From positions 1 through 64,000 of the forward strand of contig NZ_NRRY01000025.1 of NCBI RefSeq assembly GCF_016583905.1: DNA of 64,000 bases, read 5' to 3'. The position numbers were made by a program, and so were the translations under genes. The stretch is from Lamprobacter modestohalophilus (GTDB lineage: Bacteria; Pseudomonadota; Gammaproteobacteria; Chromatiales; Chromatiaceae). The notes beneath the pieces were generated by a model. It worked only from the letters and a program-made list of their open reading frames with translations. It was not told where the DNA came from and searched no databases. Of the stretch, positions 45,938-56,811 are shown piece after piece. The first letter of the stretch is position 1, and each line of letters opens with the position of its first letter.

Positions 45938-46302
45938 GAGTCGTCTTCTGATGCCTTTCCTGATGCTTTTTTTGCCGCCTCTCCTGAGGCGTCTATTTCA
46001 TCTCCTGAAGTGTCGACTTCATCCCTGAAGGCAGGAAAGACATCGAGACCCGACACGACCCGTTGTTTGTCTGAGAGATCGCCAATAATGCGCCGCAATG
46101 GCGGTGGTAGTTGTTTAATGAGCGTGGGCGTAACGACGATGCGCTGGCGTTCGCCTTCCTCCGGGTCCTCGACCAGGTCAATCACCTCCATCTCATAGCG
46201 TCCCTGCAATTCCTCGGCGCAGATGCGCTTGAGATTGGCGACGGCGCGTTCCGCCTGTGCGGTGTGGCCGGTGATGTAGAGACGGAGTTTGTAATTGCTC
46301 AT
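45934..46302 (-). CDS. kaiB: Clock protein KaiB
   Basis: A 122-residue thioredoxin-like protein from ATG 46302: MSNYKLRLYITGHTAQAERA, GRYEMEVIDLVEDPEEGE, then the fold-switching half VVTPTLIKQLPPPLRRIIGD and LSDKQRVVSGLDVFP. It binds phosphorylated KaiC and sequesters KaiA in cyanobacteria. A C-terminal extension of about 25 residues (DTSGDEIDASGEAAKKASGK, then ASEDDS) is acidic, low-complexity and absent from the Synechococcus protein. Confidence 0.95.
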   Translation of the reverse strand: MSNYKLRLYITGHTAQAERAVANLKRICAEELQGRYEMEVIDLVEDPEEGERQRIVVTPTLIKQLPPPLRRIIGDLSDKQRVVSGLDVFPAFRDEVDTSGDEIDASGEAAKKASGKASEDDS

Positions 46303-46333
46303 TGTGCATGCTCTCGATTCATGAGCGGACTCA

Positions 46334-47194
46334 TCAGGCACCCCTGGCCTGAATACCCATGCTGCCGACATAGTAGCGCCGGTAGTAGGAGGCCAGGTAG
46401 CCCATGAGTTCAAGGATCGTGATGCGACCCTCGTTGATGATCAGGCGTTCATGCGCAGGGCCGACGGAATGGGTCTCGATTTCGAGCGCGGCACTGTGGA
46501 TGTCGATCAGGTCGCGTGGGCTGGCGCGGACGAAACCGAGCTGATCGGCGAGCTTGCGGAGCTGGTCACTAATCGGGTGTTGGACCTGATAGACCTGCCG
46601 TTCGGCCGCGGCGCGCAAGATCTGCCCGTAGGTATCGCGGATTTCAGTGAACAGGGTTGGATCGCTATCGCGCAGGGGCTTGAGGCCAAAGGCACTGGCG
46701 CTGATGCGCACCTTGGCGACGCCGCCGATACGTTCGAGCGCCATGGCCTCCTGTTCACGTTCGGCGATCTGCACACGCAGGCGTAAGCGGTGCCGTTCCA
46801 GCGCAAAACGCAGCGAGCGTTTGATCAGCGCCGCGTCGGCAATCCAGTCCTTTTGCAAGAAGTCCTCAGCGCCGACTCGCAGCGCCTCGAAGCCGAGCTC
46901 GTCGTCGCGGAGGCCAGTCATGACGACGATCGGAATGCCGGGCGCCTCTGCCAGCAGTCGGATCAGACCATCCAGTCCTTGACTGTCCGGCAGACCAAGA
47001 TCGAGCAGTACCAGCTCAAGATTCCCGCGACTCAAGCGCGCTTCGGCTTCCGCTAAGGATGCGACGGCTTCGGTGGTAATGGAGGAGCCGATCAGCATCT
47101 CCTCGATCAGGCGCTGGTCGGCTGGACTGTCTTCGACGATGAGCAGCCGCAGTGGTGTGCTGGGGTCGTAATTTGGAGTCAGATGGTCCGGCAC
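46334..47194 (-). CDS. Response regulator with KaiA-like C-terminal domain (candidate KaiA3)
   Basis: A 286-residue two-domain protein. Residues 14-130 form a receiver with acidic pair Glu21-Asp22, phosphoacceptor Asp65 (LVLLDLGLPD), Thr93 and Lys115. Residues about 175-275 form a helical domain with YGQILRAAAE, LIDIHSAALEIETHSVG and ERLIINEGRITILELMGYLA, then YYRRYY. It resembles the KaiA C-terminal domain/RsbU N-terminal family (IHM-helix and ending YRR). Cyanobacterial KaiA3 has this same receiver-plus-KaiA build. GTG start 47194 has AGGTGA six bases upstream. It lies 31 bp before kaiB. The KaiA assignment is by eye and needs profile search. Confidence 0.72.
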   Translation of the reverse strand: MPDHLTPNYDPSTPLRLLIVEDSPADQRLIEEMLIGSSITTEAVASLAEAEARLSRGNLELVLLDLGLPDSQGLDGLIRLLAEAPGIPIVVMTGLRDDELGFEALRVGAEDFLQKDWIADAALIKRSLRFALERHRLRLRVQIAEREQEAMALERIGGVAKVRISASAFGLKPLRDSDPTLFTEIRDTYGQILRAAAERQVYQVQHPISDQLRKLADQLGFVRASPRDLIDIHSAALEIETHSVGPAHERLIINEGRITILELMGYLASYYRRYYVGSMGIQARGA

Positions 47195-47497
47195 GATGCG
47201 TCACCTGTGACCCTGAAGCAATCGCTCCATCTTTTGGGGTGGCGACACGCGTCGGACCTAACGCTCATGGCGCGGAGCCAGCCCGGTCAATGAATCGCAT
47301 GAAATTCACATTAAGCATGTCGATGTTGCATCAGGTTACCGTGAAACATGCGCCTCATCGTGCGCGCGTGTGATGAGCGCGCGTACTGCCTGTTAGCGAT
47401 GCCCGCTAGTGCTGCGCGATCGATATTAGATGCGATGAGCGATCGCAGGGGGCCGACTCGACACGGCGCCTGAACTCGCGCAGCAGGTACAAGCCGA
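47195..47497 (-). other. 303-bp spacer between the efflux-kinase operon and the kai operon
   Basis: No gene is supported. It must contain the kai promoter if kai is not read through from the kinase operon. A TTGACC hexamer occurs on the minus strand at 47285-47290 without a good -10. A GC-rich stretch with GATGAGCG and GCGCGC repeats lies at 47350-47450. No terminator with a T run is seen after the kinase gene. Confidence 0.4.
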
Positions 47498-49014
<1,517 letters not shown>

Positions 49015-49018
<4 letters not shown>

Positions 49019-52000
49019 CCGGTTGGGGCCGCTTCGGTTGATGAATCAATCACCTGCCGCTTCAGCTCCTTCGACGCGATCAGCACATACATGGCCGGCA
49101 CCACAAACAGTGTGAAGAGCGTACCGATGCCGAGCCCAGTGGTGATCACCAGGCCAATATCGAACCGGCTCACCGCGCCTGGCCCAGTCGCCAGCAGCAG
49201 CGGGATCATCGCCACCAGCATCGCCACGGTGGTCATCAGGATCGGCCGCAGCCGGATCATCGAGGCCTTGAGCACGGCGGCGCGCTTGTCGAGGCCTTCC
49301 TCCTCACGCACCTGGTTGGCGAACTCGACGATCAGGATGCCGTTCTTGGCGATCAGTCCGATCAGCGTGATCAGCCCCACCTGGGTATAGATGTTGATGC
49401 TGGCAAAGCCTAGGAACAGGAAGGCGAGGGCACCAGCGATGGTCAGCGGCACCGACATCAGGATCACGAAGGGATCACGCCAGCTCTCGAACTGGGCCGC
49501 CAGCACCAGATAGATGACCAGGATGGAGAGGAAGAAGGTGGTCTCCAGCGCCGCGCCCTCGCTCTTGAACTGGCGCGACTCGCCCTTGTAATCCCAGCGC
49601 ACATTGCGCGGGAACAGCTCAGCGGCGGTCTGCTCTAGATAGCCGAGCGCGTCGCCGAGCGCGATGCCGGGCACCATCATGCCGGAGATGGTCACCGCGT
49701 TCAGCTGCTGGAACTGGGTGCGCTTGGAGGGCTCGATCGTCTCGCTGATGCTGACCAGGGTCGACAGCGGCACCAGGTCGCCGCTGCCGGTGCGGATGGA
49801 GAAGTCCTCGATGTCGGTGATGTCATTGCGCTCGCGCTGGTCGACCTGCGGGATCACCTTGTAGCTGCGCCCCTCGAGGCTGAACCAGTTCACATAGTCC
49901 TCGTTCAGCAGCACCGCGAGCGAGCGCCCGAGCTGCTCCATGTCGATACCGAGATCGCCAGCGAGGTCGCGATCGACCTCGATCACCGTGCGCGGACGCT
50001 CGTACTTGACGTCTTTATCCAAGAAGATGAACTGGCCAGAGCCCATGGCGCGGCCGATCAGCTCGCCGCTGAGGCGGTCGAGTTCCTCATAGTCGGCATC
50101 CGAGACCATGACGAATTCGATCGGGATGCCTTGACCGGGCGAGGGCAGGCTGGGTCGCGGAAACACCAGCGCCTGGAACCCGGTCACGCTGGCGAGCGCG
50201 CCCTGCAGCTGCGGCTGGATCTCCATCTGCGAGCGCTCGCGCTCGGATGGCTGCTGCATCTTGAAGCCGCCGAAGCTGGTGGTCGGGCTGCCGCCGAAGC
50301 CAGCGAGCAGGAAGCTCTCCTTGTACTCGGGGAACTGCTCGAACACCGCCTGCATCTCCTGCACATAGCGGATGTCGTAGTCGATGGTTGCGGTCTGCGG
50401 GGCGTTGGCGAGCACGAACAGGATGCTCTGATCCTCGGTCGGCGCCAGCTCCTTCTGCGTCATGGTGTACATCGCATAGATGCTGGCGGTCACCACCACC
50501 GCGACCAGCACGGTGACGCCGGGATAGCGCAGCCAACTGTGCAGGGCCTTGCCATAGGTTCGCGCCAGCCCCTGAAAGAACTGCTCGACCGCGTGCTCGA
50601 AGCGGCCTTGCTCCTTGCTCGAGCGCAGCACCCGCGCCGAGATCATCGGCGACAGGGTCAGCGCGACGATCCCCGAGATCAGCACCGCGCCGGCCAGGGT
50701 GAAGGCGAACTCGACGAACAGCGAACCAACCAGGCCGCCCATGAAGCCGATCGGCGCATAGACCGCGACCAGGGTGGTGGTCATGGCGATGATCGGCAGC
50801 GCCAACTCGCGCGCCGCATCGACGGCGGCGGTGATGCCGTCCTTGCCCATCTCCAGATGGCGATGCACGTTCTCGACCACGACGATGGCGTCGTCGACGA
50901 CGATGCCGATCGCCAGTACCATCGCCAACAGCGTCAGCAGGTTGATCGAGAAGCCCATCAGTAGCATCAGGAAGGCGGCGCCGACGATCGATAGCGGCAC
51001 CGCGACCGAGGGCACGATCGCGGCGCGGATCGAGCCGAGCGACAGGAAGATCACGAACAGCACGATCAGCACCGCTTCGGCCAGGGTCTTGAAGACCTCA
51101 ATGATCGATTCTTCGATGAACTCGCTGGCGTCGTAGGGGATGTGTGCCTCCAGTCCCTCCGGGAACTGGGCGCGCAGCTCGGGCAACAGCGTGTGGATGC
51201 GCTCGGCGACCTGCAGCGGGTTCGCGCCCGGGGTCTGCTCGACGCCGATGAAGATCGCCGGGATGCCCTTGTAGAGGGTGCGCGAGTCGTAATCTTCGGC
51301 GCCCAGCTCAACCCGGGCGATGTCCTCGAGCCGCACTAGGGTGCCGCCGTCCTCACGCACCACCAGCTGGCGGAAGGCCGCGACGCTGCCGACATCGGTG
51401 GTGATGGACAGGTCTTCCTGGACATTTTCGCCGCGGATCTGGCCGATGCCGGCGAGATAGTTGTTGGCGCCGAGTACGCGCGCCACCTCATCGCCGCTGA
51501 CGCCGAGCGCGGCCATCTGGTCCGGGTCCAGCCAGACGCGCATCGCATAGGTCTGGTTGCCCAGCAGCTCGGCCTTGGCCACGCCTTCTTGTGCCTGCAG
51601 CTGCGGTTGGACCACGCGGATCATGTAATCCGTGATCTGCGGTAGGGTCATCTCGCGGCTGTAGAAGGCCAGATACATCAGCGCGGTGGAATCGCCGGTG
51701 GTCGAGTCGATCACCGGATTCTGCGCCGCCGCCGGCAACACATTGAGCTTGCTCGCAACCTTGGCCTGGATCTCGGCGATGGCGGCGTTGGGGTCGTAGT
51801 TGAGGCGCATATTGGCCTCGATCACCGAGACGCCCTGGGTGCTGGTGGCGGTCAAATAGTCGATGCCATTGGCCTCGGCGATGGCCTGCTGCAGCGGCGT
51901 GGTGATGAAGCCCTTGACCAGCTCGCTGCTGGCGCCGGGATAGGCGGTGGTGACGGTGACGACGGTGTTCTGGGTCTCGGGATACTGGCGGATCTCGAGG

Positions 52001-52092
52001 CCGAGCATCGCTCGCAGCCCAAGCACCAAGATCAGCAGGCTCACGACACTGGAGAGGACCGGTCGATGGATGAAGAGGTCAGTGAATCTCAT
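49015..52092 (-). CDS. RND efflux pump inner-membrane transporter (HAE1 type)
   Basis: A 1025-residue AcrB/MexI-like protein. It starts MRFTDLFIHRPVLSSVVSLL and has the first large periplasmic loop with QQAIAEANGIDYLTATSTQG. The proton-relay Asp pair in LAIGIVVDDAIVVVENVHR lies near residue 405. GTLFTLFVVPAMYVLIA closes the last helix. It exports hydrophobic compounds using proton motive force together with the adaptor upstream. No TolC-type outer-membrane channel is encoded in the window. It overlaps both neighbours by 4 bp. Confidence 0.95.
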
Positions 52093-53312
52093 GCCGGCAG
52101 GCCTTGATTCGGGTCGCGCAGATCAGCCTGCGAGCGTCGATCATCAACCGGTGCGATCGAGGCCGAGTCGGGCGCGCCTTCAGCGTTGCTCGGCACCCTG
52201 CTCTCGGCGGGAGCGTCCGGTCCGACAGCGTCGCTGTCATCGGCAATGCTGACGGCCGAGCCATTGCGCAGCTTGACCTGGCCGGACGAGACCACCTGAT
52301 CGCCGGCCTCTAGGCCCTCCAGCACCTCGACCTCTTGGTCACGCACGGCGCCGGTCTTGACCTGCCGGCGCTGGACCACCAGCTGACCCTCCTGCTCGCC
52401 CTCGCCGGGCTGGATCAGGAACACCGAATCTCCGTAGGTATTGAAGGTGATCGCTTGTCGTGGCAGGGTCAGCACCTGATCCTTGACTGGTAGCAGGGTG
52501 GAGATCTTGGCGAACATGCCCGGCAGCAGTCGTTGATCCGGGTTCTGCAACAAGGCGCGCACCTGGATGTTACGTGTCGCTTGGTTCACCGCCGGGCTGA
52601 TGGCGCTGATCTTGCCCTCAAAGACCTGATCCGGGTAGGCGCTGACCCGCACCTCGACCGGTTGGCCAACCGCGATCTCAGACAGTCGCCGCTCCGGCAG
52701 CGCGTAGTCGACATAGACCGGGTCGAGGGCCTCCAGCTCGACGATCGCCGAGCCGGCCTCGAGAAACTGTCCCAGATTGACGCGCCGGATGCCCAGCTGG
52801 CCGGTAAAGGGCGCGCGGATGGTCTTCTTGCGGATCAGGGCCTGCTTGGCCTGGACCTGGGCCAGTGCTTGGGTCACTTGCGCGCTGATCTGGTCGAAGT
52901 CGCCCTGCGAGACGGCGCGATCGCGCAGTAGCTTCTGGTTCCGATCCAGCTGTAACTGCGCCAGATTCAAGCCGGCTCGGAGCCCGTTCAGGTCGGCCTC
53001 GTCGACCTCGGTGTCGAGCCGCACCAGTTCCTGGCCTGCGGTCACCTGATCGCCGGACTCGAAAAGGATCTCTTTGATCTGCCCGGCGACCTCGTTATTG
53101 ACCATCACGCCCTGGACGGCCTGTACATTGCCAACCGCCTCTAGTCGCGGCTGCCAGCTGCTCATCTGGACCTTGGCCGCCGAGACCACGGCGGGCGGCT
53201 GCGGCTGTGAGAACATGGCCATGCCTTCCTGGATCTGCTGATACTTCAGAAAGGCGAGTCCGCCGGCCAGCAGCGCGAGGAGGAAGAAGACGAGCAGCGA
53301 GCGCAGGATCAT
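52089..53312 (-). CDS. RND periplasmic adaptor (membrane fusion protein)
   Basis: A protein of about 407 residues from ATG 53312 (MILRSLLVFFLLALLAGGLA); an upstream extension to 53405 would hide the signal anchor. It has the lipoyl half-motifs (AVQGVMVNNEVAGQIKEILF; ALIRKKTIRAPFTGQLGIRR), an alpha-hairpin between them, and beta-barrel and membrane-proximal domains (LPGMFAKISTLLPVK; GLEAGDQVVSSGQVKL). It links the RND protein to an outer-membrane channel. The C-terminal tail is Asp/Pro/Ala rich. Confidence 0.94.
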   Translation of the reverse strand: MILRSLLVFFLLALLAGGLAFLKYQQIQEGMAMFSQPQPPAVVSAAKVQMSSWQPRLEAVGNVQAVQGVMVNNEVAGQIKEILFESGDQVTAGQELVRLDTEVDEADLNGLRAGLNLAQLQLDRNQKLLRDRAVSQGDFDQISAQVTQALAQVQAKQALIRKKTIRAPFTGQLGIRRVNLGQFLEAGSAIVELEALDPVYVDYALPERRLSEIAVGQPVEVRVSAYPDQVFEGKISAISPAVNQATRNIQVRALLQNPDQRLLPGMFAKISTLLPVKDQVLTLPRQAITFNTYGDSVFLIQPGEGEQEGQLVVQRRQVKTGAVRDQEVEVLEGLEAGDQVVSSGQVKLRNGSAVSIADDSDAVGPDAPAESRVPSNAEGAPDSASIAPVDDRRSQADLRDPNQGLPA

Positions 53313-53402
53313 GAATCGATTCCGTGGGCGGATTAGGGGGCGAGTTGGGGGGCGAGTGCGGGAGACCAAGATCACTGACACGACAACTGAATCGCTTAGA
53401 TT

Positions 53403-53458
53403 CAAACGTCTGTTTAGTACGTTTGGCGGGAGTATACAACAGTCAAAGTCATGATCAA
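53403..53458 (-). promoter_or_regulatory. Promoter and operator-like palindrome of the RND-kinase operon
   Basis: On the minus strand TTGATC (53458-53453) and TATACT (53436-53431) are 16 bp apart. Just downstream lies a perfect inverted repeat CAAACGT-N9-ACGTTTG at 53403-53425. The layout (palindrome at about +6 to +30) is what a TetR/AcrR-type repressor of an efflux operon would use. No repressor gene is encoded nearby. Confidence 0.55.
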
Positions 53459-53595
53459 GGCAGGCCTATTCAATGTCGGCCTAGGCTTATGGCACGCTCA
53501 GCCGATCGCTGTGGTCTGGTCTGCATGCGCGGTTGCGGTACTGACCGGCATTGACTAGTATCGAACGCCATCTGATCGACTCGAGGGTCGCGCGA

Positions 53596-54597
53596 ATGAC
53601 TCAATGGCCAGTGACAGGTGAGCCGCTCGCCGGCGTCGAGACGACCTCCGCTGACGGCCGGCTGGTGAGCGAAGCCGAGTACTGGCAGGACTGGTACAAC
53701 ACCGGTGATCTCAGCTACGAGTGGAACAATGGCCGCTTGGAGGAGAAGCCGGTGTCGGATTTCGAGACCTTTCAGGTCTACCTCTGGTTCCTGGAGCTGT
53801 TGCGGCACTACCTACGGCTGCAGCCGATCGGCAAGCTGGTGGCGCTGGAGATGGGCTTCCGACTGTCGCTCAGCTCGGGCACGGTGATCCGTAAGCCGGA
53901 CTTAGCCGTGGTGCTGGACAGCAACCCGGTCGCCCTTGATCTGACCGATAGCTCCTATCATGGCATCTTCGACCTCTGTGTCGAGGCCCTGTCGACGGAA
54001 AAGCCGGCCTATGTGCATCGCGACCTGGTGGTCAAGAAGGCCGAGTACGCCGCCGGCGGTGTGCCCGAGTATTACGTGCTGCACCGCGAGCATGGCAATC
54101 TGGCCTTCTACGGCCGCACCCGGGGCAGCCGCGTCTACAGCCCACTGCCGATCGAGGGCAGCGGTGACGAGCGCCTGGTGCGCTCGCGGGTATTGCCAGG
54201 CTTCCAGTTCCGCGTCAATGACCTGATCCGCCGGCCTGATCTCGATGCGATTCGTCGCGACCCGGTCTACAGCGGTTTCGTGCTGCCGGAATGGACGCGG
54301 GCCGAGGAGGCGCAAGCTCGAGCCGAGCAGGCGCGAGCCCTGGCTGAGCGCGAGCGCGAAGAGGCCAGTCGCGAGCGCGATCAAGCCGGTCGCGAACGTG
54401 ATCAAGCCAGCCACGAGCGCGATCAAGCCAGCCGCGAACGTGATCAAGCCAGTCGCGAACGCGATCAAGCCAGCCACGAGCGCGATCAAGCCAGCCGTGA
54501 GCGCGATGAGGCCTTGGCAGAGGCTCGGCGCGAGGCGGTCGCACGAGCGGCGCTCGAAGCGGAGCTGGCGCGTCTGCGCGGCACCTCCGGCGGATAG
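53596..54597 (+). CDS. Uma2-family endonuclease with heptad-repeat coiled coil
   Basis: A protein of about 333 residues. The N-terminal PD-(D/E)XK Uma2 (DUF820) domain has YEWNNGRLEEKPVSDFETF, SGTVIRKPDLAVVLDS, FDLCVEALSTEKPAYVHRDL and AAGGVPEYYVLHREHG, with Asp and Glu-x-Lys-like catalytic positions. The C-terminal 75 residues are a seven-fold heptad (ASRERDQ/ASHERDQ) encoded by a 21-bp tandem repeat. The family is spread by multiplication in genomes rich in mobile DNA; function is uncertain. ATG 53596 is preferred to a TTG at 53551. Confidence 0.85.
   Translation: MTQWPVTGEPLAGVETTSADGRLVSEAEYWQDWYNTGDLSYEWNNGRLEEKPVSDFETFQVYLWFLELLRHYLRLQPIGKLVALEMGFRLSLSSGTVIRKPDLAVVLDSNPVALDLTDSSYHGIFDLCVEALSTEKPAYVHRDLVVKKAEYAAGGVPEYYVLHREHGNLAFYGRTRGSRVYSPLPIEGSGDERLVRSRVLPGFQFRVNDLIRRPDLDAIRRDPVYSGFVLPEWTRAEEAQARAEQARALAEREREEASRERDQAGRERDQASHERDQASRERDQASRERDQASHERDQASRERDEALAEARREAVARAALEAELARLRGTSGG
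54364..54510 (+). repeat. Seven 21-bp tandem units inside the Uma2 gene
   Basis: Units begin at 54364, 54385, 54406, 54427, 54448, 54469 and 54490. Each encodes the heptad ASRERDQ or a variant (GRERDQ, SHERDQ). The unit at 54406 is identical to that at 54469. It is an in-frame minisatellite that sets the length of the predicted coiled coil. Confidence 0.9.
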
Positions 54598-54675
54598 TCG
54601 CAAACGCTCAGGGGAGCCTCTGGAGTCCAGCGCCCGGTATCCTCATCCGGGCACTGTTAGCCTTGGAGCTGGTCG

Positions 54676-55887
54676 ATGATGTCGCCCCGTCCCTTGTTCG
54701 TGCTCGTCTCGGGCATCTTCGCCTTGATCCTCACCATGGGCGTGGCGCGCTTTGCTTACACGCCGATGCTGGCCTACATGCAGCCGCAGACCGGCATGGG
54801 CGATGCGCTCGCTGGCTGGCTGGCGGGCTGGAATTATCTCGGCTATCTGTCCGGCGTGCTGCTGGTGACACGGCTCAAGGATCTGATGCTCAAGGACCGT
54901 CTGTATCGCATCAGCCTGCTGTTGGCGGTGCTGACCACGGCGATGATGCCGCTGGCCGGCATGCCGCTATCAATGTTCCTGGCCAATGCGCCACTGATCT
55001 GGGGCCTGAGCCGCTTTCTGGCCGGCCTCAGCACCGCCGGTGGGCTGATGCTCGGCTCTGGGTTGATCCTGAACTGGCTGATCCGCCATGGCCACCGCAG
55101 TGAGCTGGGCATCCATTTCAGCGGACTCGGGCTGGGGATTGTGCTCGGTGGCCTGCTGGTCGAGCTGGCCGCGCCTTACACCGACTGGTGCGGCCAATGG
55201 TGGCTGCTCACCGGCGTCGGGCTGCTGCTGTTGATCCCAGCCTGGCGTTGGCTGCCGCGGCCGAATCAGGGCATGCAGCTCCAAGCTGGCGCGAGCGCGG
55301 TCGAGGGCGAGCCTGGGCCGCTCTGGTTGTGGCTGCTGCAGGCGGCCTATCTCTGCGCCGGCTTCGGCTATGCGATCAATGCCACCTTCACCGTGCTGAT
55401 CACCGAGCAGCAGCCAGCCCTGAGCGGGCAGGGTGGGCTGATGTGGCTACTGGTCGGGCTGGCCGCGGCCCCGGCGCCGATCCTCTGGGACCGGATCGCG
55501 CGCCGCTGGGGTTATCTGCGCACGCTGCAGGTCGCCTATCTGCTGCAGATCATCGGTATCCTGCTGCCAGTGCTCAGCGGCTCCTTGATCGCCGCGGTAG
55601 CCAGCTCGCTGCTGTTTGGGCTGACCTTCATTGGCATCGTCTCGCTGGTGCTGACCATGGTCGGTGTGCGCTATCCCGCGCATCCGGCACAGATCATGGC
55701 GCGGCTGACGGTGGGTTACGGCATCGCGCAGATCATCGCGCCGGTGGTCGCTGGCGAGCTGGCTGAGGTGACAGGCAGCTTCGATGGCTCGCTGATCTGG
55801 GTCAGTGCGATGATGGGACTCGGCTTATTGTGCCTGGTGGCGATGGCGATGATTGCGGTTCGAGATCGCGGTAGGGGCGCTCGGTAG
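54676..55887 (+). CDS. YbfB/YjiJ-family MFS transporter
   Basis: A 403-residue membrane protein with twelve predicted helices and the YbfB/YjiJ signature: ILTMGVARFAYTPMLAYMQP, GWLAGWNYLGYLSGVLL, and VGYGIAQIIAPVVAGELAEV. The family is annotated as MFS transporters of unknown substrate, possibly sugar or antibiotic efflux. ATG 54676 is clear. It has its own 78-bp upstream gap and no operon partner. Confidence 0.9.
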   Translation: MMSPRPLFVLVSGIFALILTMGVARFAYTPMLAYMQPQTGMGDALAGWLAGWNYLGYLSGVLLVTRLKDLMLKDRLYRISLLLAVLTTAMMPLAGMPLSMFLANAPLIWGLSRFLAGLSTAGGLMLGSGLILNWLIRHGHRSELGIHFSGLGLGIVLGGLLVELAAPYTDWCGQWWLLTGVGLLLLIPAWRWLPRPNQGMQLQAGASAVEGEPGPLWLWLLQAAYLCAGFGYAINATFTVLITEQQPALSGQGGLMWLLVGLAAAPAPILWDRIARRWGYLRTLQVAYLLQIIGILLPVLSGSLIAAVASSLLFGLTFIGIVSLVLTMVGVRYPAHPAQIMARLTVGYGIAQIIAPVVAGELAEVTGSFDGSLIWVSAMMGLGLLCLVAMAMIAVRDRGRGAR

Positions 55888-55978
55888 TGCTACAGATATG
55901 TTGGTAACGAGTAGATGACGCTATCCCTGTAACCCTGTAACTGGATCATCACGCCATGGTTTCGGAGGGCATCCAGAT

Positions 55979-56533
55979 CTATAACACTACCAGCTCGAGC
56001 TTCAGCGCATCGAAGGGGGCGACCGCGATGCAATCGTTACCGGCTACCTCTGCGAGTAACCGCCATTCGCCGCTATCCAGTCCATAGGCCTCCAAGGTTC
56101 GTTGTTTGGGATCAACGAGCCAGGCGTAGGCAACCCCGTAATGGGCGTAGATGGGCATCTTGATGTGACGGTCTTTGCTTTCGGTCGAGGGGGATAGGAT
56201 CTCGCAGATCCAGTCCGGGACGACCTCGAAGCGATGTCCCTCGGGGATTTGAGGCATGCGCTCTTTGCGCCAACCCGCAAGATCCGGAACCGTGACCTCC
56301 GTATCGGTGATGAAGTGGATCTCGGGCTCGACGATGATCCACCAGCCACCCGGTCCGCCTCGGCCGCGCCCATAGCTGCCGACCAGATCGTAGGTCAGCT
56401 CACTCTCTGCTTTAGCGTGAGGCCCGGCTGGCCGAGGCTGGGTGTGCAATTGGCCGTTGAGGATCTCTCCGGTGAGCCCCCCGGGCAGGGTTTCGAGCTG
56501 TTCGTACAGGGTTTGCTTGTAAGCATGTTGCAT
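55979..56533 (-). CDS. Uma2-family endonuclease
   Basis: A 184-residue Uma2 (DUF820) protein: LPGGLTGEILNGQLHTQPRP, then PGGWWIIVEPEIHF, VTVPDLAGWRKERMPQIPEG, DWICEILSPSTESKDRHIKM and HYGVAYAWLVDPKQRTLEAY. The PD-(D/E)XK core residues (Glu in EPEIHF, Asp in VPDLAGW, Glu-x-Leu-SPST) are intact. It is not closely similar to the Uma2 gene at 53596. Confidence 0.88.
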   Translation of the reverse strand: MQHAYKQTLYEQLETLPGGLTGEILNGQLHTQPRPAGPHAKAESELTYDLVGSYGRGRGGPGGWWIIVEPEIHFITDTEVTVPDLAGWRKERMPQIPEGHRFEVVPDWICEILSPSTESKDRHIKMPIYAHYGVAYAWLVDPKQRTLEAYGLDSGEWRLLAEVAGNDCIAVAPFDALKLELVVL

Positions 56534-56568
56534 GGCTGTTGCCTATTCGACGGGGTTGGACTCGCCGC

Positions 56569-56778
56569 CTAGCGATCGGGCCTCCGCGCGATCAGCGCCC
56601 GTATTTCAGGAGCGAGACTCGCGGGTACAGCCATCATGATCATATCTTCTTGCTCAAAGGCCGCTTCAATGTCGGCGAACTGTTCGTCCTCCGACTGGCC
56701 CTCATAATGAGCGATCACTTGATTGACACGCTCTTCATCCCAGCCTTTTGGAAATCGATTACTCATCGCTTTTTCCAT
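56569..56778 (-). CDS. Small conserved hypothetical protein next to a restriction-modification remnant
   Basis: About 69 residues, acidic. It has SNRFPKGWDEERVNQVIAHY followed by EGQSEDEQFADIEAAFEQED, and a C-terminal MMAVPASLAPEIRALIARRP. Small proteins with this FP-GWDE-RV opening are often encoded within type III-like restriction-modification clusters, and some look like antitoxins; no function is established. Several Met codons (56811, 56778, 56766) could start translation and 56778 is a compromise. Confidence 0.55.
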   Translation of the reverse strand: MEKAMSNRFPKGWDEERVNQVIAHYEGQSEDEQFADIEAAFEQEDMIMMAVPASLAPEIRALIARRPDR

Positions 56779-56811
56779 ATTTGGTGAGCCCTTTAGTCGT
56801 CGTTGGATCAA

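Noticed and set aside
54364-54510. A CRISPR-like array
   Set aside because: The 21-bp units are contiguous, without spacers, and encode an in-frame heptad repeat within a Uma2 gene.
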